Notes: generated by a model from the letters alone, not told the origin. Counted from the first letter of the stretch, positions 1 through 8,509 are shown. The stretch is 64,000 bases of DNA from Verrucomicrobiota bacterium (GCA_019136515.1 JAGVUB010000112.1:62001-126000), one strand, 5' to 3'. Translations and numbers: made by a program.

Positions 1-1788
1 TTCGTCGCCCACAAACCAAGCATGGATCGCTGCCAAGGTAAGGTCGGCCAAAACAGCACCCCGCCGGGCCCGCGCCGTTTCCGCTGCAAGGATCGCGCGT
101 GCGACGTCGCCTTCGTATGCAGCCAGCAGTACCGATCCGTGCAAAGCGATCCCGTTCACCGCTCCGTTGGCCAAAGCCGTGGCGAAGCAACTCCGCACCC
201 ACGTCCGAACCTCCTCGACCTGTTCTGGCAACGGAGCATGCCCCTCGAACGCAGGCATGAGTTGTAACAGCCCGGTCCATCCAGCCTCGGCGGTCCCGCG
301 CCCGTCGGGCGCGGCATCAGCGGCCTCACGAAAACGTCCTAGCGCAGCAAGCAGCGTGCTCTCGAACTCCACCAACCGCGGCTCCCGGGCGCCTATCGCC
401 CGTGCGTCACGGACCAAGCGCAACGCCGTTTCCACGGGGCCTCGTCTCCAGTCGAAACTGAACCCCCATGCAACACCGTGGAAACACCCTTCGGCAATCC
501 GTACGAGTAAATCGGCACGAGTTCCGGCGCCGACCGTGGCACCAAAAACCGCGTGTTCACACCGTTCTGTCCATGTCGGTATGGCCGCTGTGCAGCGAGC
601 AAAACACTCGAGCCACGCCGGATTGAGCGGCCGTCGAAGAAACTCGACCAACTGCACCGGTCCCTCATCGCCGACCAGCGTGCGAAGGGAGTACGGAACA
701 GATCTCCGCGGTTCCGCGAGCATCCAGCGCACCGTGCTCCATCGTTCAGCATCAGCACCCTCTAGCTTGAGCGGAGCACCAAGCCAGCGGAAGATCGCGC
801 CCTCCCGTTCCGCGCCAACCATCGCATCGGGCCCGCACTCACGCAGCCCCATCCAGCTACGGGCCCAGTCGCCCCAAGCAGCTAGCGGAGCCTCGCGCAC
901 CTTTCCGGGCGGCTGGAGTAATGCCGCTTGAAGTTCTTGCATCGGCTCGCGAATCCGTCCGTCGGACCGTGGGAACTCAATGGTCTTCGTTTCAGCGCCG
1001 CAAACTCGCCGCCGCGCTGGAGCCGGACTACGGCCGAATACAACACAGTTGGAACCTGCCAAAGCGGCATGGCGAATCGTCACGCCCTGCAAAACTGGAT
1101 CGCACAAAAATGGCACCAACGTCGTCGCAGCCGGCAGTGCCCCATTGTCCTCGCTTGGTTGAAGCAGCACCACCTTGCCATGATTCGCTTGGGCACAAGA
1201 TTCGCCAAGCACTCGCCCAACTCCCTCGTCTTCATTCGCGTCGATCACGACGGCGAACGGCAACTGGCGTCCAATCGGCTTGATCAATCCACCCCAAGCC
1301 GGAAGCCAGACGAGGTCGCGTTCCTTCAGCCAACTGGAGAGTATCGGGTGCTCAGTCTCCTCACGCAGCAAATCACTGAGAACAACGTCAGGCGACCACG
1401 CCTCTGTCGCGGCCTTGGCTCGTTCGGTCCAGTTCGCCGCACTGCCGGGAAACACCGCCCACGTGCCGCCCACCTGGCTACGCCACACTGGCGGCGGTGG
1501 CGGCTCGTCGGGGCACAACACAAGCCAACCGTCAATCGCCACTTCCGGTGGCGTGGGATTCGGCGTATCGCAGCTCCAAACCACCAAATCCGCCGGAAAC
1601 TCACGAGCGCAAATCCGCGCCGCAAGCGGCAGCTTGGCGCGCCCGCTCGGGCACCAGATCGCAATCCGTGGGTTCGCACGGAGCGTATTATTCGTCGTCT
1701 CCGTCCCTACTGCTGAACCCTCAGAAGTGCACACCGCTCCATTCCAGCCCGAACTGGCTATCATAGGGGTAGTTGGGGTTGCACGCAT
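1..1788 (-). CDS. large protein of unknown function, C-terminus outside the window
   Basis: The minus strand is open for 596 codons from an ATG at 1788 (another in-frame ATG at 1764) to the window edge, so the C-terminus is missing. I do not recognise the family. About 35 low-complexity residues precede a conserved-looking start (RIAIWCPSGRAKLPL); the rest is rich in Trp and Ala with no clear signal peptide or membrane segment. Neither candidate start has a convincing Shine-Dalgarno sequence. The gene lies about 90 bases downstream of a sigma-54-type promoter whose leader resembles that of pseB, which ties it to flagellin glycosylation by inference only. It uses TTG, GTT and GCT codons more than its neighbours, so it may be a later acquisition. 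Confidence 0.6.
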   Translation of the reverse strand, partial: MRATPTTPMIASSGWNGAVCTSEGSAVGTETTNNTLRANPRIAIWCPSGRAKLPLAARICAREFPADLVVWSCDTPNPTPPEVAIDGWLVLCPDEPPPPPVWRSQVGGTWAVFPGSAANWTERAKAATEAWSPDVVLSDLLREETEHPILSSWLKERDLVWLPAWGGLIKPIGRQLPFAVVIDANEDEGVGRVLGESCAQANHGKVVLLQPSEDNGALPAATTLVPFLCDPVLQGVTIRHAALAGSNCVVFGRSPAPARRRVCGAETKTIEFPRSDGRIREPMQELQAALLQPPGKVREAPLAAWGDWARSWMGLRECGPDAMVGAEREGAIFRWLGAPLKLEGADAERWSTVRWMLAEPRRSVPYSLRTLVGDEGPVQLVEFLRRPLNPAWLECFARCTAAIPTWTERCEHAVFGATVGAGTRADLLVRIAEGCFHGVAWGFSFDWRRGPVETALRLVRDARAIGAREPRLVEFESTLLAALGRFREAADAAPDGRGTAEAGWTGLLQLMPAFEGHAPLPEQVEEVRTWVRSCFATALANGAVNGIALHGSVLLAAYEGDVARAILAAETARARRGAVLADLTLAAIHAWFVGDE

Positions 1789-1814
1789 GGGACGGAATAA
1801 CGCTGCCGCTACGC

Positions 1815-1855
1815 TCCGGCAATTTGTTCTGCCGAAGGGGTAAAACCTGCCGGAG
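1815..1855 (-). promoter_or_regulatory. conserved 5' leader element, copy 1
   Basis: Read on the minus strand this is CCGGCAG, two bases, TTTTACCCC, then GGCAGAACAAATTGCCGG. It can fold with CCGGCA pairing to TGCCGG across the element. The same block recurs at 10810-10846, at nearly the same distance below another sigma-54-type promoter. It would lie in the untranslated leader. Function unknown. Confidence 0.45.
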
Positions 1856-1887
1856 TTTGGGAGGGAATCACTGTTTCGTCCAACTTA

Positions 1888-1905
1888 TCGCAAGAAGCAT
1901 GCCGG
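1888..1905 (-). promoter_or_regulatory. sigma-54-type promoter for the left-edge gene
   Basis: The minus strand reads CCGGCATGCTTCTTGCGA. GG at -24 and GC at -12 are separated by exactly ten bases, close to the RpoN consensus TGGCAYG-N4-TTGCW. Transcription would start near 1878, about 90 bases before the ATG at 1788. A near-identical site lies at 10880-10897. Confidence 0.6.
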
Positions 1906-2093
1906 AGACGGTACCCGTTGGCAAACCCCTCATGGCGAACGATAAAGATCGTGCGAGCGACGGCACAGCCGGATCCACCGTTGCACAGCGTCACGCTCCC
2001 ATCCACCACGCCAGCGAGGCGCTGGGGGACGTTGTGGTGCCGGTCTTCCATGAACCTTCGACTGGCGGTGGGCGTCAGTCGCCCCGCCACAAC

Positions 2094-2122
2094 TTGACAC
2101 CACCTGATGGTGCAACATTTAT
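2094..2122 (+). promoter_or_regulatory. candidate promoter of the toxin-antitoxin pair
   Basis: TTGACA at 2094-2099 is followed after 17 bases by ATTTAT. A small palindrome (CACC-TGAT-GGTG, 2101-2112) in the spacer could be an operator. Transcription would begin almost at the ATG at 2131, implying a leaderless mRNA and arguing against the upstream ATG at 2107. Confidence 0.35.
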
Positions 2123-2130
2123 GTTTCACC

Positions 2131-2376
2131 ATGAAGACCGCTTCGGTCCGCGAAATCCGCCTCGCCTTTCCCACTCTCCTCAAGGCGGTGAAGGACGGCG
2201 AGACCATCGCCATCACCTCCCGGCGCAAGATCGTCGCGACCTTGGGCCCGCCGCCTTCCGCCCCGGCAACCAAACGTCCGTGGTCCGACCTGGAGAGCCG
2301 CTTGGCGACACAACCCGAACGCGCGGCTTTGAACTTGGCAGAACTGCTTTCGGCTGATCGCGATGACCTACGCTGA
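2131..2376 (+). CDS. Phd/YefM-family antitoxin
   Basis: A protein of 81 residues whose N-terminus (SVREIRLAFPTLLKAVKDGE, then I-A-I-T and K-I-V-A-T-L) has the typical Phd/YefM DNA-binding fold pattern. The C-terminal half (WSDLESRLATQ) would be the toxin-binding tail. In this family the antitoxin neutralises the partner toxin and represses the operon. It overlaps the PIN toxin gene by 14 bases. I start at 2131 because the family begins there; an ATG eight codons upstream (2107) is possible but falls inside the predicted promoter. No Shine-Dalgarno sequence is visible at either. Confidence 0.75.
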   Translation: MKTASVREIRLAFPTLLKAVKDGETIAITSRRKIVATLGPPPSAPATKRPWSDLESRLATQPERAALNLAELLSADRDDLR

Positions 2377-2809
2377 CGCCTCGTTCCTGGTGTCGCTCTA
2401 TCTCCGTGACACGAACACGGCCGCGGCAGTGACCTACGTCAAAGGCCAGCGGCGACCGCTCGCCCTCACTGCCCTGCAGCGGCACGAACTGCGCAACGCC
2501 CTCCGCCTCGCGGTCTTCCGGACGAAGACCAGTCTCGTCCCTGTCACCGAGGCCGAGACCAGCGCGGCGCTCGCCCAAATCGACACCGACCTCACTTCCG
2601 GAAATCTGGTATCCCTCCCTTTGCCGTGGAGTGAAGCGATGTCCGTCGCAGAACGACTCGGGGCTGCACACACCATGAAACTCGGCGTGCGCGGAATGGA
2701 TTTGCTCAACGTGGCGGCGGCAGTGGCGACGAGATCCCGGATCTTTCTTACCTTCGACTCGCGCCAGCGTGCCGTTGCGCAGGCAGCCGGGCTCAAGGTT
2801 CTGCCATAA
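2363..2809 (+). CDS. PIN-domain toxin (VapC-like)
   Basis: A 148-residue PIN-domain protein. Acidic residues at the expected metal sites are visible: Asp near the N-terminus (TYADASFLVSLYL), Glu in the middle (RHELRNALRLA), and Asp in GMDLLNVAAA and LTFDSRQRAVA. PIN toxins are Mg-dependent ribonucleases that cut tRNA or other RNA when freed from their antitoxin. It starts inside the antitoxin gene (14-base overlap), the usual arrangement for translational coupling. The length is normal and it looks intact. The RNA target cannot be told from sequence. Confidence 0.8.
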   Translation: MTYADASFLVSLYLRDTNTAAAVTYVKGQRRPLALTALQRHELRNALRLAVFRTKTSLVPVTEAETSAALAQIDTDLTSGNLVSLPLPWSEAMSVAERLGAAHTMKLGVRGMDLLNVAAAVATRSRIFLTFDSRQRAVAQAAGLKVLP

Positions 2810-2869
2810 CGCCCACGGTGGTTCGCCTTGTGACGAGTCCGTTTTCGGTGGTGGCCCAAGGGAAGCCGG

Positions 2870-3955
2870 CTAGCAACCGGCTCTCCGAGTAGGAGCCCCG
2901 CCTGTCTGCTGCACCATCCCCCACTCCAACGGTGTACCGGCGGGGATGTCACGGGTGGCGGCCTTGCCGAGAATCTCGGGCTGATGTTTCGGGGGCAGCC
3001 CGGCGGCCGGCCGCACCGAGCGGACATTGTCGGGGGTGAACGTTTCACCGGCCTTCATGTCGCGCGTCACAAAGAGCGAGCGGCGGAAGCGACGGCTCTC
3101 GGCCTCGGCGGGCGTCGGTTCATAGTGGATGCCACCGAGCGCGGACTCGGTCAGGCGGATCGCGTCGACCATCGCCCGGAACTCCGCCGGCTCCATCGAG
3201 AAGGCGCTGTCCGGCCCCGGATCGTTGCGGCTGAGCGTGAAGTGCTTCTCGATGATCGTCCCGCCCAGCGCAACCGCGGCCACGGCGACGGTGTGGCCCA
3301 TCGAGTGGTCCGAAAGCCCCGAGGGCACATTGAAGCGGTTGTGCAGATCCCGCATCGTTCGCAGGTTCATCGTCTCCGGAGGCGACGGATACGCACTCGT
3401 GCACTTGAGCAGCGCGAGCTCCTTGCCTCCCGCCGCCTTGAAGGCGTTCACCGCCTCCGCAATCTCCTCCAGCGTGCCCATGCCGGTGGAGAGGATCAGC
3501 GGTTTGCCGGTCTTCGCCACCTTCTGGATGAGCGGGATGTCGACCAGCTCGAACGACGCGATCTTGTAGGCCGGCACCACGAGTTTCTCGAGGAAGTCCA
3601 CCGCCGAGTGGTCGAACGGCGTGGAGAACAACGTGAGGCCGATCTCATCGGCGAGCGCCTTGAGCTGCGGGTGCCACTCCCACGGAGTATACGCCTCCTG
3701 GTAGAGCGAATAGAGATCGCGGTTCGCCCACAGGCCCTCGCCGCCATGGCGGAAGAGCGGCGAGTCGCTCTTCAGCGTGATCGTGTCGGGCGTGTAGGTC
3801 TGGAGCTTCACGGCGTCGGCGCCGGCCGCCTTGGCCGCCCGCACGATCTCCATCGCGCGTTCCAGCTTGCCGTTGTGGTTGGCCGAGACCTCCGCGATCA
3901 CGTACGCGGGCTGCCCCGGGCCGATCCGACAACCATTGATGACGATCTCGTTCAT
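2870..3955 (-). CDS. pseI: pseudaminic acid synthase PseI
   Basis: A 361-residue NeuB-family enzyme that condenses phosphoenolpyruvate with 6-deoxy-AltdiNAc to make pseudaminic acid in the cytoplasm. The N-terminal TIM barrel has the characteristic YVIAEVSANHNGKLERA, KLQTYTPDT, STPFD, LKCTSAYP and GLSDHSMG motifs. A C-terminal SAF/antifreeze-like domain follows from about residue 290 (RSLFVTRDMKAGE). It is the last gene of the pseG operon: its ATG overlaps the stop of the phosphatase gene. Assignment to PseI rather than NeuB or a legionaminic synthase rests on the pseB, pseC and pseG neighbours. Confidence 0.88.
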   Translation of the reverse strand: MNEIVINGCRIGPGQPAYVIAEVSANHNGKLERAMEIVRAAKAAGADAVKLQTYTPDTITLKSDSPLFRHGGEGLWANRDLYSLYQEAYTPWEWHPQLKALADEIGLTLFSTPFDHSAVDFLEKLVVPAYKIASFELVDIPLIQKVAKTGKPLILSTGMGTLEEIAEAVNAFKAAGGKELALLKCTSAYPSPPETMNLRTMRDLHNRFNVPSGLSDHSMGHTVAVAAVALGGTIIEKHFTLSRNDPGPDSAFSMEPAEFRAMVDAIRLTESALGGIHYEPTPAEAESRRFRRSLFVTRDMKAGETFTPDNVRSVRPAAGLPPKHQPEILGKAATRDIPAGTPLEWGMVQQTGGAPTRRAGC

Positions 3956-4620
3956 TGTGTGAGGAAACTCTTCGCTTCTCGCAGATCGGCAACGACCAGG
4001 TCGGCCTCGGTAGCCACACCAACGCTAACCCAGCCGAAACCGCTCTCGATCTGCCGCACCACGCGCACCGTGCGCATGCCCAGCGCCCGCGGTGCCGCGA
4101 AATCCTTCGCCGGATCGTCCCCGACATAAACCGCATCCGTTGCGGCCACCCCGAGGCGTTCCAGGCAGACCCGAAATCCCGTCGCCGCCGGCTTGGCGGC
4201 CTGCGCACCGATGTCGGCCGTGCAGACAACCGCCGCAAAACGCGACGCCAGCCCGAGCGCCGCAATCTTGTGATGCTGCGCTGTGGGATGTCCGTCGGTC
4301 ACGAGTCCGAGCGGCACCGTCAGCGTGGCCAGCAGCTCCGCGGCATCGGCATGCATCCGAAGCTCGGGCACATGCGTGCGGTAAAGGTGCAACAAGGTCT
4401 CGAGCGCCACGTGTTCCGACCAGCCGTGGCGGGCGAGCAGCACATCGAAGACTCGCCCGCGCCCTTCGCGCCTCAGGATCGAGTCCATCTCCTCGGCGAG
4501 CGCCCCGGCCGTGCCGCCGCACCGCGACGCGAGATGCGCCGCCACCGCGCGGAAACCGCCGCGCACGAAGTCGGCTTCGGGGTACAGCGTCTGGTCGAGG
4601 TCGAAGAGCACGGCGCGCAT
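3952..4620 (-). CDS. HAD-superfamily hydrolase
   Basis: A 222-residue haloacid-dehalogenase-fold protein. Motif I is FDLDQTLYP near residue 6, with the two catalytic Asp residues. Motif II is LVTDGHP, a Lys lies in AKPAATGF, and motif IV is YVGDDPAKDF. It is probably a small-molecule phosphatase. It sits between the methyltransferase (2-base gap) and pseI (ATG overlapping its stop), so it is likely to act on an intermediate or side product of the sugar pathway, but the substrate is unknown. I use the ATG at 4620 because the protein then starts directly with the beta strand of motif I. Confidence 0.75.
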   Translation of the reverse strand: MRAVLFDLDQTLYPEADFVRGGFRAVAAHLASRCGGTAGALAEEMDSILRREGRGRVFDVLLARHGWSEHVALETLLHLYRTHVPELRMHADAAELLATLTVPLGLVTDGHPTAQHHKIAALGLASRFAAVVCTADIGAQAAKPAATGFRVCLERLGVAATDAVYVGDDPAKDFAAPRALGMRTVRVVRQIESGFGWVSVGVATEADLVVADLREAKSFLTQ

Positions 4621-4622
4621 GT

Positions 4623-5624
4623 TCACAGTCCCTCGTTCTCGTGCGGGTGCGGGACACTGTCGTGCTCCGCAGATCGTTTCTGGGCGAAGACCAGGAGATT
4701 TCTTCCGATGTCGGCACCGGCGAGCGCCCGATACATGGTGCGCCGAAGCTCCGCCGGAAGCCGCAACTCCATGCGCCGGCGCCGGGCATGCACTTGGCGA
4801 CCGGTCAGCGGATCGGAGACGTAGTCCTCGCCCATCAATAGGAACAACTCCATCGGGAAGTCCGCGGTACACTCGAGCACCTCGAATCCCGTGGCGCCCA
4901 GGAGTGCTTCGAGACTCGACCGACTGAAATAGCTGAGATGGTCCGGCACGCACACCCACCACGGATTCGGAAGTCCGCAGGCGGCGAGCGCAGCTTTCTG
5001 CAATTCGCTGAAGTCGTTCGGCACCCGCACCACGAGAACTCCACCCGGAGCCAGCAACCGGTGCGCCTGCTCGAGCGTGGCCTTCGGATCGGCCACATGT
5101 TCGAGGACGTTCAGAAACACGATCGCATCATGCCTTCCGCCCGTGTTCGGCGCGCGGGCGTACTCCTCGAAGAAACCCACGTGCGCCTCATGGCCACGGC
5201 GGCGCAGCGCCTCGACCATCTCCGCGGAAGGTTCGATTCCAACCGGCGTGTAGGCCTGCTCACGCAGATAGTCCAACAGATCGCCGCCGGCACAGCCGAC
5301 ATCAAGGACCCGTCGCCCCGGCGCCCAACGGTGCAGGCCGTCGACAATGTCGGCAAACAACGTCTGCCGTCGCCACTCCGCTTCTTCGGCCAGGGACTCC
5401 GGCGTGTGTGGTGGCAGCGTCATCGCCCGACTGCGGCCACCGTCGCCGAGCAGCGCCAGATAGTGTTCACGGTAGAAGTCCCGCAGCGCACCACTGTTCG
5501 GAGCCGGCTCGACCTTCGTGTAACCGAATTCGGGATCCCGGATCAGCGCCGGAACGATTGAGGGAGCGGCCTTGGTGCGGTCATCGGAGGCGCCGCTCGG
5601 AGCAATGGTTTCTCGTGGGTTCAT
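4623..5624 (-). CDS. class I SAM-dependent methyltransferase
   Basis: A 333-residue protein with a Rossmann-type methyltransferase core. SAM-binding motif I is VLDVGCAGGDLLDYL (about residues 108-122), an acidic residue follows in VGIEPS, and FLNVLEHVADP and LLAPGGVLVVRVPN match later motifs. The first 95 residues resemble the N-terminal extension of sugar or lipid methyltransferases. Its start overlaps the end of the ATP-grasp gene by four bases and it lies inside the pse operon, so methylation of the flagellar sugar or a related glycan is plausible, though unproven. Confidence 0.72.
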   Translation of the reverse strand: MNPRETIAPSGASDDRTKAAPSIVPALIRDPEFGYTKVEPAPNSGALRDFYREHYLALLGDGGRSRAMTLPPHTPESLAEEAEWRRQTLFADIVDGLHRWAPGRRVLDVGCAGGDLLDYLREQAYTPVGIEPSAEMVEALRRRGHEAHVGFFEEYARAPNTGGRHDAIVFLNVLEHVADPKATLEQAHRLLAPGGVLVVRVPNDFSELQKAALAACGLPNPWWVCVPDHLSYFSRSSLEALLGATGFEVLECTADFPMELFLLMGEDYVSDPLTGRQVHARRRRMELRLPAELRRTMYRALAGADIGRNLLVFAQKRSAEHDSVPHPHENEGL

Positions 5625-6613
5625 GGTTGGGCGGCTTCCGTATTACCGTCATGGATCCGCGGCAGCATTAGTTCCTCCTCACGGCGGAACAGGTCGGCCG
5701 TGTGCCGGAACATCCACAGCCCCGCCTCGTGGCGCTCCAACTGCGGCTCGATCCGCTCTCCGCGTGCGAGGCGCACCAGCCACTCCGGCGTCGGGCAGCC
5801 CGCCGCGAAACCCAGCGCCGCTCCGCCGCCGAACCGCGGATTCACCTCGATGAAACGGATCCGGTCCGACCCGCGGAACGCCTGCACGGTCACGTGCGCC
5901 CGCAGGCCGAGCCGCTGCGCCAGCCGCCCCGCCGCCGCGGCCATCACTTCGTCACGCACCGTGCAGCCGACCACCGATTCGCCGTCGACGACCCGCACGC
6001 GCCGCCGCGGCACCGCCGAAAGCAGCCGTCCGTCCCAGTCGATGAAGACATCGATTGTGAACTCCGGATCGGACACGAACTCCTGCAGAACCTCGCTCGC
6101 GGGATCGAAACCGCGGCGGGCCAACGCCTCAGCCGAATCGATCCGCGCCGTTCCGCGGCCGGCTTGGCCGACGCGCGGCTTCACGAACGCGGGGAACTGC
6201 GCCGACGCCGGATCGGCATACTCGTGCGGCGTGCCACAACCAAGTGCGGCGCACGCGGCGGCGAAGCGCCGCTTGTCCTGACATTCGGCCACCGCGTCAG
6301 GCGGGCTCACGACCACGCGCACCCCCGCACGGAAGAACCGCTCCGCCGCGGCCGCCAACACCGGAAGCTCCGCATCGCGCGTGGGCACCACGAGAGAGAT
6401 CCGTTCGCGTCGGCACCACAGGAGCAGCCAGTCGACAAACTCCGGCGCATCGCTGCGGGGCGAAAGCTCGGCCGCGTCCGCCGCCTGAAGCGCGGCCGCA
6501 TGCCGGTCGCAATCGAGCGCCCACACGCGGCCGCCGCCGGTCGCGGCGAGCGCACGCTGGAACGCCTGCACGAGCCACACTTTCCTCGAGGCACTGAGAA
6601 TGGCGACGTTCAT
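5621..6613 (-). CDS. ATP-grasp domain protein
   Basis: A 330-residue ATP-grasp enzyme of the carbamoyl-phosphate-synthase large-chain type. It has an N-terminal Rossmann-like domain (MNVAILSASRK), the ATP-binding loop FVKPRVGQAGRGT, and the metal-binding stretch FIEVNPRFGGG near residue 265. Such proteins ligate a carboxylate to an amine or thiol. In sugar-modification clusters they may add an amino acid or acyl group, so it could supply the modification otherwise done by PseH, which is not in the window; this is inference. I use the ATG at 6613, which overlaps the pseG stop, rather than one five codons upstream. Confidence 0.72.
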   Translation of the reverse strand: MNVAILSASRKVWLVQAFQRALAATGGGRVWALDCDRHAAALQAADAAELSPRSDAPEFVDWLLLWCRRERISLVVPTRDAELPVLAAAAERFFRAGVRVVVSPPDAVAECQDKRRFAAACAALGCGTPHEYADPASAQFPAFVKPRVGQAGRGTARIDSAEALARRGFDPASEVLQEFVSDPEFTIDVFIDWDGRLLSAVPRRRVRVVDGESVVGCTVRDEVMAAAAGRLAQRLGLRAHVTVQAFRGSDRIRFIEVNPRFGGGAALGFAAGCPTPEWLVRLARGERIEPQLERHEAGLWMFRHTADLFRREEELMLPRIHDGNTEAAQP

Positions 6614-7638
6614 ACCGCTCCTCCGCACATCACATCGACCACGCGGCCGGCGCCGTGGCCGTCCACCAACCGCGCAGCCGACGCCGCGCAGCCGTCACGG
6701 CTCGGTCCATCGGTCAACATCGACACGAGCACTCGCGCCAACTCGGCCGACGCAACCTCGGCATGCCAGCCCACATACCGGGCGGCACCGGCCGCCGCGA
6801 AGTTCACGCACGTGCGCCGCTGGTTATCGGCGGTGCACAGAAGCAGCATCGGGGTGTGCAGAAGCGCCAGTTCGTAGATGGTCGTGCCACCAGCCGTCAC
6901 CGCCAGCGGCGCCGCGGCAAAACGCCGCGGTAAGTCGGCCGGCGCCACTACGGATTCGAGTCGGGGCGAGTGGACGTCGATCGCAGCCGTCAGCGCCGCC
7001 CGCCGCGGATTGGCGGCCCCGATGACGAAATCCGCGTCCACCGTCTGCGTCTCCGGCCGCAGCAGCGCCTCAAGCACACGCTCGGTGGCGCAGGCCGGAT
7101 CAGATCCGCCCAACGTCACGACAAGTCGCGAGCCGCGAACCGACCCACGATCAGCCACCGCCATGAACTCGGGCCGCAACAACGCATAGCTCGGACCAAG
7201 GAGCATCCGGCACGAGGCGCGCCTCGCCGGATAGTCCGACGTCGCCGCGCCGAGGTTCTGGTTCAGCACCAGATCGGCGCGGAAAGCGCGCGCCAGTCCG
7301 TTGTCGTCGATGCGCAGGAGCGCGCCTTCCGCCGGCCACGCTGCCTCCCAGCCCGCTCCGAACATCGGTCCGTCGAGGACAACCCACCGCACCCCAAGCC
7401 GTTGGGCGAGGGCCGCGGTGGCAGCAGCATCGGCCGTCGATCCAGGAGTAACCGGCAACTTTTCGATCGTCGCTCCGGCCGCGCAAAGGCGGGCCGCGAT
7501 CGCCGCCTCGGGCTCGACCATCGCGAAGACGGCGCGCCCACCGCGCCGCATCCATTCCTCGGCGAGCGCGAGACAGCGCATCACGTGGCCGGAGCCGAGC
7601 ACCGCCGAAGCTTCGCAGCGGATGAGCAGCGGTGTCAT
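6610..7638 (-). CDS. pseG: UDP-2,4-diacetamido-2,4,6-trideoxy-beta-L-altropyranose hydrolase PseG
   Basis: A 342-residue GT-B-fold nucleotide-sugar hydrolase that removes UDP from the pathway intermediate, giving the substrate of PseI. The N-terminus has GSGHVMRCLALAEEW, typical of PseG, then RIDDNG, LLGPSYALLRPEF and LVVTLGGSDP. The C-terminal nucleotide site is AGGTTIYELALLHTP. It is the first gene of the minus-strand operon pseG, ATP-grasp, methyltransferase, HAD, pseI, each joined by 4-base overlaps or a 2-base gap. It is divergent from pseF, with 173 bases between them. Confidence 0.87.
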   Translation of the reverse strand: MTPLLIRCEASAVLGSGHVMRCLALAEEWMRRGGRAVFAMVEPEAAIAARLCAAGATIEKLPVTPGSTADAAATAALAQRLGVRWVVLDGPMFGAGWEAAWPAEGALLRIDDNGLARAFRADLVLNQNLGAATSDYPARRASCRMLLGPSYALLRPEFMAVADRGSVRGSRLVVTLGGSDPACATERVLEALLRPETQTVDADFVIGAANPRRAALTAAIDVHSPRLESVVAPADLPRRFAAAPLAVTAGGTTIYELALLHTPMLLLCTADNQRRTCVNFAAAGAARYVGWHAEVASAELARVLVSMLTDGPSRDGCAASAARLVDGHGAGRVVDVMCGGAV

Positions 7639-7655
7639 GGCCGCCCTCCCCGTGG

Positions 7656-7675
7656 CACGGGTCTCCCGACCCGTG
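7656..7675. repeat. short perfect hairpin between pseG and pseF
   Basis: CACGGGTC and GACCCGTG form a perfect 8-bp stem with a four-base loop in the 173-base divergent region. There is no T run, so it is not a standard terminator; it resembles an extragenic palindromic repeat unit. An operator shared by the two divergent genes is an alternative. Confidence 0.45.
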
Positions 7676-7811
7676 TCCGTGCTCCGACATCACATGGGGT
7701 CGGCGACACCGGTGCGCGGACGACAAACTCCAGCCATGGATCTGGAGACCCACGCCACATCGTCACAACCCGTTGTTGCCGCGGCGATCCGATTCGCTCC
7801 AGACTCCCGGC

Positions 7812-8369
7812 ATGCACGTCGTCGGCTCGATCATCGCGCGCCTGGGCAGCAAGCGGCTGCCGTACAAAAACCTGCTGCCGTTCGCGGGCAAACCGCTCGT
7901 CGGCCTCGGCATCGAGATCCTGCGCCGCGCCAAGCTCGTCGACGAGATCGTCGTCTCCACCGAGAGCGAACTCATCGCCCGCGTCGCCCGCGACTACGGC
8001 GCCACCGTGCTGCGCCGCCCCGATGCGCTCGCCGCCGACAACGTGCCCTCGGTGCCCGTCTTCCAGCACATCGTCGCGCACTTCCCGTGCGACGTGCATG
8101 TGAACTTCAACATCAACCTTCCGAGCTGCGCGCCCGAGGTGATCGACCGTGCCGTCGAGCTCGCCCTCGAGAAGGGCGAAGCGCTCTCCGTGCCCTACGC
8201 CGCCTGGGCGCAGACTGCCGCGCGGCTGGGCAACTACGGCAACCCGTGGAAGGTGCTCGAGTACGCCCACAAGTTCGACGACCCGCGCGCCGGCACGACC
8301 GACGTCCACACCATCGAGGACCTGCTCGGCGTCTACCGCGACGCGCAAGGGCCGCTGGAAGGATGGTAG
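7812..8369 (+). CDS. pseF: short acylneuraminate cytidylyltransferase-family protein, probable PseF
   Basis: A 185-residue protein of the CMP-sugar synthetase family, which activates pseudaminic acid with CTP. The nucleotide-binding start is SIIARLGSKRLPYKN, a variant of the usual ARSGSKRIPRKN, followed by PFAGKPLV. FNINLPSC replaces the usual QPTSPLR-type motif. At 185 residues it is shorter than typical PseF (about 230), so activity or role is less certain. It is the only gene of the cluster on the plus strand and converges on pseC. The frame continues upstream to 7632, but the ATG at 7812 begins directly at the first beta strand. Confidence 0.65.
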   Translation: MHVVGSIIARLGSKRLPYKNLLPFAGKPLVGLGIEILRRAKLVDEIVVSTESELIARVARDYGATVLRRPDALAADNVPSVPVFQHIVAHFPCDVHVNFNINLPSCAPEVIDRAVELALEKGEALSVPYAAWAQTAARLGNYGNPWKVLEYAHKFDDPRAGTTDVHTIEDLLGVYRDAQGPLEGW

Positions 8370-8370
8370 C

Positions 8371-8490
8371 GGCGCGCTTTGCGCGCCGTCCGGAAGGCAA
8401 GGCCTTCCGCTACGGGAGAATGCTGAACGGCTTCGCCGTCCAGCTACGCTGCGGGCTTCCGGAGTAGCCGGACGACGCAGTCGTTCGGCC
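8371..8490. repeat. cluster of small palindromes between pseF and pseC
   Basis: Consecutive hairpins fill the gap between convergent pseF and pseC: GGCGCGC-TTT-GCGCGCC (8371-8387), CGGAAGGC with GCCTTCCG (8391-8409), ACGGC-TTC-GCCGT further on, and CCGG motifs around 8460. CTACG-type spacers recur between them. There are no T runs. They look like a REP-type extragenic palindromic cluster and might stop transcription from both sides. Confidence 0.5.
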
Positions 8491-8509
8491 CGCCACGCGA
8501 TTGGCTTCC

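Larger units (their letters stand above)
1789..2130. other. 342-bp intergenic region
   Basis: Between the divergent left-edge gene and the toxin-antitoxin pair. It holds, on the minus strand, a sigma-54-type promoter (1888-1905) and a leader element (1815-1855), and on the plus strand a TTGACA-type promoter at 2094-2122. The open frames crossing it in other phases show no recognisable protein. Confidence 0.6.

Noticed and set aside
167-1716. Two overlapping plus-strand open frames over the left-edge region
   Set aside because: They lie antisense to a continuous minus-strand frame with coherent protein sequence; their own products are Arg/Ser-rich without any family pattern.
8371-8490. CRISPR-like or terminator array between pseF and pseC
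   Set aside because: Units are short palindromes of unequal length without regular spacers, and there are no T runs.
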